A stretch of DNA of 20,610 nucleotides from Phycisphaerales bacterium UBA4658 (GTDB lineage Bacteria > Planctomycetota > Phycisphaerae > Phycisphaerales > UBA1924). Shown in pieces: positions 16,427 to 20,610 of the stretch. A model generated the notes under the pieces. The model was not told the origin of the DNA and made no database searches. It saw only the letters and a list, made by a program, of their open reading frames with translations. Position numbers and translations under genes: made by a program. Where the stretch lies: positions 1-20,610 of the forward strand of contig DHLW01000167.1 in the NCBI GenBank assembly GCA_002405485.1. Direction: 5' to 3'. The stretch's first letter is position 1. Each line of letters opens with the position of its first letter.

Positions 16427-19400
16427 ATGCTCGGCCAGCGTCTTTGGACCGCGTGTTCTGGGTGTCTCATTGCCCTGTGTTTGCTCTTTCTGATTCCTGC
16501 TCATGCCGCGGCTCAGCCCACCACCGGGGCCTGCTGCCTCCCCAACAACACCTGCGTGCAACTGGACTTCTGCCCCTGTGCCGCCCAGGGCGGCGCGTAT
16601 CAGGGCACGGGCTCGGTCTGCACCGCGTCCACCTGCAACAACGTCGTCTTCGGCGCCTGCTGCTCGCCCTCCAACTGCATCATCTCGGCGGTCAGCAACT
16701 GCCCGAACATCGGCTCGGTCTGGTTCCCAAACCAGACCTGCTCCGCCGTGAACTGCCCCTTCAACCTGATTCCTGAGGCCTGCTGCTGCCCGAACTCCTC
16801 GGTCTGCACATTCATGGACGCCTTCTTCTGCGGCCGCATCGGCGGCACGCCCGGCGGTCCCGGCAGCACCTGCACGCCCACCAACCCCTGCGCCACCCCC
16901 GCCGGCGTCTGCTGCGATCAGCTCGGCAACTGCACTCCGTGGATCCCCGGCACTCCGTGCAACGGCACCATCCTCTCCGCCACAAGCTGCCAGCCCAATC
17001 CCTGTCCGGTTCCGGTGACGCAGGTCTGCTGCGATCAACTCGGGAACTGCACCCCGTTTGTCGCCAGCACCGTCTGCAACGGCCAGGTCTTCTCCGGCAC
17101 TACGTGCACGCCCAACCCCTGCCCGCCGGCGTCGCACGTCTGCTGCGACACCACCACCGGGCTCTGCTCGCCCATCTCCGCCGCTGGCACATGCCCCCCG
17201 GGATCGATCCCCGTGAACGGGACGTGCACCCCAAATCCCTGCAATCCGCTGGGGCGCGTCTGCTGTGATCCGGTCACCGGCAACTGCACCATCGTTCCCC
17301 CGCTGACGGGCTGCCCGACCGGATGGCTGGTCTTTACGGGCCAGGTTTGCGTGCCCAACCCCTGCCCGCCCGCCGCCCAGGTCTGCTGCGACGCCGCCGG
17401 CAACTGCACCCCGGTCGTCGCCGGCACCACCTGCCAGGGCACGATTATCACCGGCACCGCCTGCACCCCCAATCCCTGCCCCGTGACCGGGTGCTGCGAC
17501 CCCGCCACCGGCATCTGCCAGCTCATCGCTCCCTGCCCGGCCACCTGGCAGCAGGTGACCTCCTGCAATCCCAACCCCTGCCCACAGCCGGCCCAGCTCT
17601 GCTGCGACGTCAACGGCAACTGCTTCCCGATCCTCCCCGGCACTCAGTGCAACGGCACGATCATCACCTCGGCCTCGGGTTGCAACCCGAACCCCTGCGT
17701 GCCCACGCCCCAGGGCGCGTGCTGCGCCGCGTGCGGCGGCGGATGCTCGATCGTCCCGCAGAGCCAGTGCCCAAACACCTCGCTGTTCTTCCCCAACCAG
17801 CCCTGCTCCCCCAATATCTGCCCGCAACAGCCCGTCTTCGGGGCCTGCTGCCTGAACAACAACTGCATCATCGCGTCGAGCTGCGACTGCATCTTCAAGG
17901 GCGGCACCTGGCTCGGGCAGCAGCCCTGCCTTTCCGCGCTGTGCGCCCAGGAAGTCCAGGGCGCGTGCTGCAACCCCTCGACCTTCGTCTGCACCATCAC
18001 AACCTCCGGCACGTGCCAGCAGCTCGGCCACGTCTTCAGCGCAAACACCTCATGCGCCGCCGCTTTCCCCAACTGCTCCAAGCAGGCGCCCGCTTGCTGC
18101 TGCTGCGGCTCATGCCGAAACCTCGACCAGACCACCTGCGCCCTCGCCGGCGGCATCAGCGTGCCGAACCAGACGTGCACGTCCTCGGCGTTCGTGTGCA
18201 ATCCCAATGGTGGCGCGTGCTGCGATCCGTCGACCGGCCTGTGCTTCATCGCCGCCAACGCCAGCCAGTGCGTGGATCCCACCGGGATCGCCCTGCTGTT
18301 CTACCCGGGCCAGACCTGCGCCCAGATCCCGCCGTGCACGCCGCCCGGCGGCGTCTGCTGTGATGTGATCACCGGCGCGTGCTTCGTGGCCCCGCCCTCG
18401 CAGTGTCCCGCGCCGCTGTTTGTCTTCCTGCTCAACGGTTCCTGCACACCAAACCCCTGCCAGCCCACCGGTGGCGCATGCTGCGACCCGGCCTCGGGGA
18501 ACTGCTTCCCGGTGCCCTCGGCGACGGCCTGCAACGGACTCTTCCTGGGCATCGGCACCACCTGCGCCGGCGTGACCTGCTTCCCGCCGTTTGTCATCTG
18601 CTGCAACCTCTCCACCGGCAACTGCTTCACCTTCTCCGGCACGCAGTGCCCGACCGGCTCGTTCCAGAGCACCGCCGCCTCGTGCACTCCGATCAACCCC
18701 TGCCCGCCCGTCGGCCCCTGCTGCGTCCAGGGCCCCGCCCTGCCGCTCTGCATCATCACCACCCAGGCCAACTGCGTGAACCAGGGCGGCCTGTGGGGCC
18801 CCGTCGGCGGAAGCTGCCAGCCCAACCCCTGCTTCAAGGCCTGCTGCAACCTGCAGACCGGAGCCTGCTTCTTCGTCATCGGTACGCAGCCCTGCCCGAC
18901 CAACGCGCAGGTGCTCATCGGCCAGACCTGCAACCCCAACCCCTGCCCGCAGCCCCCGGTCGTCTGCTGCAACACCTCCACCGGCGCCTGCACCACCACC
19001 ACCACCAACTGCCCGACCGGCTTCCTCCCGCTTGCGGGCTTCTCCTCCTGCACGCCCACCAACCCCTGCCCGCCCGTCGGGCCGTGCTGCACCATCAACG
19101 CCGCCGGCGTCGTCGGATGCATCATCACCACGCAGAACAACTGCGTGAACACGCTCGGCGGGATCTGGGGCCCCGCCGGCGGCTCTTGCCAGCCCAGCCC
19201 CTGCCTCGGTGCATGCTGCAACCTCCAGAACGGCGGATGCACCATCACCGCCCAGGTCCTCTGCCCGGCTCCGAATCTGTGGGTCTCCGGCGGAAGCTGC
19301 AACCCAAGCTCCTGCCCCGGCGCCTGCTGCAACCCCGCCACCGGCGCCTGCAACATCGTCGCCCAGAACCTCTGCACCGCGCCACGCATCTTCCTCGGCG

Positions 19401-20254
19401 TCGGCGTCCCCTGCCCGACCACGCTCTGCACCCCCGGCGGGTGCTGCAACGGCACCTTCGGCTCCTGCTTCATCGCCACCAGCCCGCAGGCCTGCCAGGC
19501 CGCCGGGTTCGGCAACATCTGGCTCGGCGTCGGCTCGACGTGCAATCCCAACCCCTGCCTCGGCGCCTGCTGCCTGCCCAATGGTCAGTGCATCATCACC
19601 AGCTTCGCCAACTGCGGCGGCACCATCGGCGGGTCCATCGGGTATTGGCTGGGCGCCGGCTCCACCTGCACCCCGGTCTCCTGCCGCGGCTCCTGCTGCA
19701 CCGCCAACGGGTGCATCATCACCAACCCCAACAACTGCACCAACGGTTCGTGGGGTGGCCCCGGCACCTTCTGCACGCCCAACCCCTGCCCGGGCGCGTG
19801 CTGCACCTGGAACGGCACCTGTGTCATCACCCTCCAGGCCAACTGCCAGGGCTTCGGATCCAGTTGGCTCGGCGCGGGCGTCACCTGCACGCCCAACCCC
19901 TGCCGAGGCGCTTGCTGCAAGCCCCCGATCTTCGGCGGCCTCGGCAGCGTCTGCGTGAGCACCACATGGATCGGCTGCCTCCTCCAGAATGGCCAGTGGC
20001 AGGGCTACGGCACCACCTGCCAGACGCCACCCGGCTCCGGGAACTTCGTCACCTGCTGCAAGGCCAACAAGGACATGGTCGGCGGACTCACCATCAACGA
20101 CCTCTTCAGCTTCCTCAACGCCTGGTTCAACAACTGCCAGGGCCAGCCCGGATCGCCCTGCTTCGGCATGACCGCCGACTTTGACAACAACGGCATCCTC
20201 AACTTCAACGACATCTTCGCCTTCCTGAACGCCTGGTTCGCCGGCTGCTCCTGA
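16427..20254 (+). CDS. Secreted Cys-rich repeat protein with C-terminal dockerin-like domain
   Basis: This 1275-residue protein begins with a Sec signal peptide (hydrophobic core CLIALCLLFLIPAHA, likely cleaved near AHAAA-Q). From residue 34 to about 1206 it is an array of 29 units of roughly 35-46 residues. Each typically has six cysteines in the order CC-C-C-C-C and often ends CxPNPC. Residues 1214-1275 form a duplicated dockerin-like domain (NKDMVGGLTINDLF and DFDNNGILNFNDIF, each followed by LNAWF) ending AGCS. That is the GC-type dockerin ending seen in Phycisphaerae secreted proteins. AGGGAG six bases before the ATG supports the start. The cysteines probably form disulfides outside the cytoplasm, giving a rigid, extended surface or matrix protein. 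No enzymatic domain is visible. The gene has its own promoter region and terminator. Confidence 0.85.
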   Translation: MLGQRLWTACSGCLIALCLLFLIPAHAAAQPTTGACCLPNNTCVQLDFCPCAAQGGAYQGTGSVCTASTCNNVVFGACCSPSNCIISAVSNCPNIGSVWFPNQTCSAVNCPFNLIPEACCCPNSSVCTFMDAFFCGRIGGTPGGPGSTCTPTNPCATPAGVCCDQLGNCTPWIPGTPCNGTILSATSCQPNPCPVPVTQVCCDQLGNCTPFVASTVCNGQVFSGTTCTPNPCPPASHVCCDTTTGLCSPISAAGTCPPGSIPVNGTCTPNPCNPLGRVCCDPVTGNCTIVPPLTGCPTGWLVFTGQVCVPNPCPPAAQVCCDAAGNCTPVVAGTTCQGTIITGTACTPNPCPVTGCCDPATGICQLIAPCPATWQQVTSCNPNPCPQPAQLCCDVNGNCFPILPGTQCNGTIITSASGCNPNPCVPTPQGACCAACGGGCSIVPQSQCPNTSLFFPNQPCSPNICPQQPVFGACCLNNNCIIASSCDCIFKGGTWLGQQPCLSALCAQEVQGACCNPSTFVCTITTSGTCQQLGHVFSANTSCAAAFPNCSKQAPACCCCGSCRNLDQTTCALAGGISVPNQTCTSSAFVCNPNGGACCDPSTGLCFIAANASQCVDPTGIALLFYPGQTCAQIPPCTPPGGVCCDVITGACFVAPPSQCPAPLFVFLLNGSCTPNPCQPTGGACCDPASGNCFPVPSATACNGLFLGIGTTCAGVTCFPPFVICCNLSTGNCFTFSGTQCPTGSFQSTAASCTPINPCPPVGPCCVQGPALPLCIITTQANCVNQGGLWGPVGGSCQPNPCFKACCNLQTGACFFVIGTQPCPTNAQVLIGQTCNPNPCPQPPVVCCNTSTGACTTTTTNCPTGFLPLAGFSSCTPTNPCPPVGPCCTINAAGVVGCIITTQNNCVNTLGGIWGPAGGSCQPSPCLGACCNLQNGGCTITAQVLCPAPNLWVSGGSCNPSSCPGACCNPATGACNIVAQNLCTAPRIFLGVGVPCPTTLCTPGGCCNGTFGSCFIATSPQACQAAGFGNIWLGVGSTCNPNPCLGACCLPNGQCIITSFANCGGTIGGSIGYWLGAGSTCTPVSCRGSCCTANGCIITNPNNCTNGSWGGPGTFCTPNPCPGACCTWNGTCVITLQANCQGFGSSWLGAGVTCTPNPCRGACCKPPIFGGLGSVCVSTTWIGCLLQNGQWQGYGTTCQTPPGSGNFVTCCKANKDMVGGLTINDLFSFLNAWFNNCQGQPGSPCFGMTADFDNNGILNFNDIFAFLNAWFAGCS
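16526..20044 (+). repeat. 29-unit coding repeat array, six cysteines per unit
   Basis: The units start at the (G)ACC, VCC or PCC double cysteine. The consensus is roughly xxCC-x4..10-C-x5..12-C-x8..18-C-x2..6-C. Units 4-10 (16904-17713) are of a VCCD...GNCTP...CNGT type. Units 22-29 (19079-20044) are mostly of a GACC...WLGxGSTCxPNPC type. Unit lengths vary, and similarity is clear in protein but diverged in DNA apart from the recurrent AACCCCTGCC. That indicates an old expansion under selection on cysteine spacing. Confidence 0.85.
18593..19318 (+). repeat. Tandem duplication of a three-unit block within the Cys-rich array
   Basis: Units 18-20 (18593-18958, 122 codons) and units 21-23 (18959-19318, 120 codons) are parallel. 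Both have CTPxNPCPPVGPCC at the first junction, then CIITTQxNCVN and a WGPxGGSCQPxPC end, then ACCNLQ. This is the clearest higher-order repeat in the array and suggests growth by unequal exchange of multi-unit blocks. Confidence 0.7.
20066..20251 (+). other. GC-type dockerin-like domain of the Cys-rich protein
   Basis: Residues 1214-1275 contain two copies of a calcium-loop-plus-helix unit. The second loop, DFDNNGILNFND, has the regular D-x-D-x-N-G...D ligand order. The first, NKDMVGGLTIND, lacks several acidic ligands. Both are followed by the same FxFLNAWF helix, and cysteines flank each copy. In cellulosomal proteins dockerins bind cohesins; in Phycisphaerae this form is a common C-terminal tail thought to act in surface attachment. 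Confidence 0.75.
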
Positions 20255-20283
20255 GCCCCCGAACACATCGCGATCACACCTTG

Positions 20284-20320
20284 GCGGCCCGGGATTCAAC
20301 CCCCGGGTCGCTTCCTTTTT
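20284..20320 (+). terminator. Rho-independent terminator of the Cys-rich protein gene
   Basis: GCGGCCCGGG (20284-20293) pairs with CCCGGGTCGC (20302-20311), giving a 10-bp stem with one G-T wobble and an 8-base loop. TTCCTTTTT follows directly. It lies 30 bases after the stop at 20254 and is the only strong intrinsic terminator seen in the window. The rest of 20255-20432 holds no gene and only a minor CGGTC/GACCG hairpin at 20350-20365. Confidence 0.85.
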
Positions 20321-20432
20321 GCATCAAAATCACGATGAATGTGCGAGATCGGTCGGCGCAGACCGGAACAGGGGCGTCCGCGGCATGGCCAGCATCGGCA
20401 GCCGCATCACGCCTCACTCAAGGAAGTTCGCC

Positions 20433-20610
20433 ATGTTCCGCATCCGCACCAATCGCACTCGCCGCTCGCTCGTCTCCGCAGCCGCCCTCCTCGCCGCCGC
20501 AGCCGCCTGCAGCGCGGGGATCGACGTCTGCAACCCCGCCCTGCCCTACACCATGCCCGACCACGATCAGGTTCGAGCGATGGGCACCCCGGGCATCTTC
20601 GGGCTGCAGA
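20433..20610 (+). CDS. N-terminal part of an exported protein (3' end outside window)
   Basis: The frame runs from ATG 20433 to the window end, giving 59 residues. An Arg-rich n-region (FRIRTNRTRR) is followed by the hydrophobic core SLVSAAALLAAAAACSAG, a signal peptide. The Cys could be a lipoprotein cysteine, but the residue three before it is Ala rather than the usual Leu, so ordinary signal-peptidase cleavage is equally likely. The mature start, IDVCNPALPYTMPDHDQ, is not enough to name a family. AGGAAG six bases upstream supports the start, and the leader nearly repeats that of the Cys-rich gene. The preceding terminator makes it a separate transcription unit. Confidence 0.7.
   Translation, partial: MFRIRTNRTRRSLVSAAALLAAAAACSAGIDVCNPALPYTMPDHDQVRAMGTPGIFGLQ

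Noticed and set aside
16232-18031. Minus-strand open frames (16232-18031 and 18110-20299) opposite the Cys-rich gene
   Set aside because: The Ala/Gly-rich repeats in these translations are the complement of the recurrent Cys, Asn and Pro codons of the plus-strand array. No start site or domain supports them.
16526-20044. Possible CRISPR-like or non-coding tandem repeat because of the recurrent AACCCCTGCC
   Set aside because: Spacing is irregular, the repeats stay in one reading frame, and conservation is at the protein level (cysteine spacing), so this is a coding repeat.
20350-20365. Hairpin CGGTC/GACCG before the last gene as a riboswitch or attenuator
   Set aside because: A 5-bp stem without T tract or second alternative fold is not enough to support a regulatory RNA.

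Overview
The window is high-GC, densely coded DNA that looks like a chromosome of the phylum Planctomycetota, most likely class Phycisphaerae. The main pointers are a secreted protein of 1275 residues made of Cys-rich 'GACC' units and ending in a dockerin-like pair with a C-terminal 'AGCS'; a Ser/Thr kinase with one membrane span and 42-residue TPRs; three proteins with CxxC...CPECG zinc ribbons; and an MqnA (futalosine-type menaquinone) gene. This placement rests on family knowledge and by-eye reading; no search was run. No tRNA, rRNA, CRISPR array or transposon was seen.

Layout. (1) 1-3332, plus strand: the 3' end of coaD, a metallo-beta-lactamase-fold protein that has lost most metal ligands, an M42-like zinc peptidase, and an InaA/WaaP-type kinase whose start overlaps the peptidase stop. 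These are closely spaced and probably co-transcribed. (2) 3342-4820, minus strand: an alanine racemase with several insertions, convergent with the kinase. (3) 4821-5059: a divergent regulatory region with a 16-bp palindrome and a weak promoter candidate. (4) 5060-8510, plus strand: a DEAD-box-type RNA helicase with a disordered N-terminal extension of about 420 residues, then a small zinc-ribbon membrane protein. (5) 8527-11178, minus strand: a receptor-like Ser/Thr kinase with about ten TPRs. Its ribosome-binding site lies inside an 8-bp inverted repeat. (6) 11309-16188, plus strand: a compact five-gene run of zinc-ribbon membrane protein, mqnA, an unusual sigma-70-like protein, a GT9 glycosyltransferase and a double-zinc-ribbon protein. 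(7) 16189-16426: a locally AT-rich promoter region with an imperfect palindrome and a perfect TTGACA. (8) 16427-20254: the giant Cys-rich repeat protein, followed by a clear intrinsic terminator. (9) 20433 to the window end: the start of another exported protein whose translation-start leader nearly matches that of the repeat protein.

Functional reading. The housekeeping functions are CoA synthesis, D-Ala supply for peptidoglycan, menaquinone synthesis and RNA remodelling. They are interleaved with envelope functions (InaA-type kinase, GT9 transferase, secreted Cys-rich protein) and regulators (TPR kinase, sigma-like protein). The two items most worth follow-up are the sigma-like protein, which carries several extra helix-turn-helix segments but lacks the aromatic promoter-melting residues of region 2, and the 29-unit six-cysteine array with its own isolated promoter and terminator.
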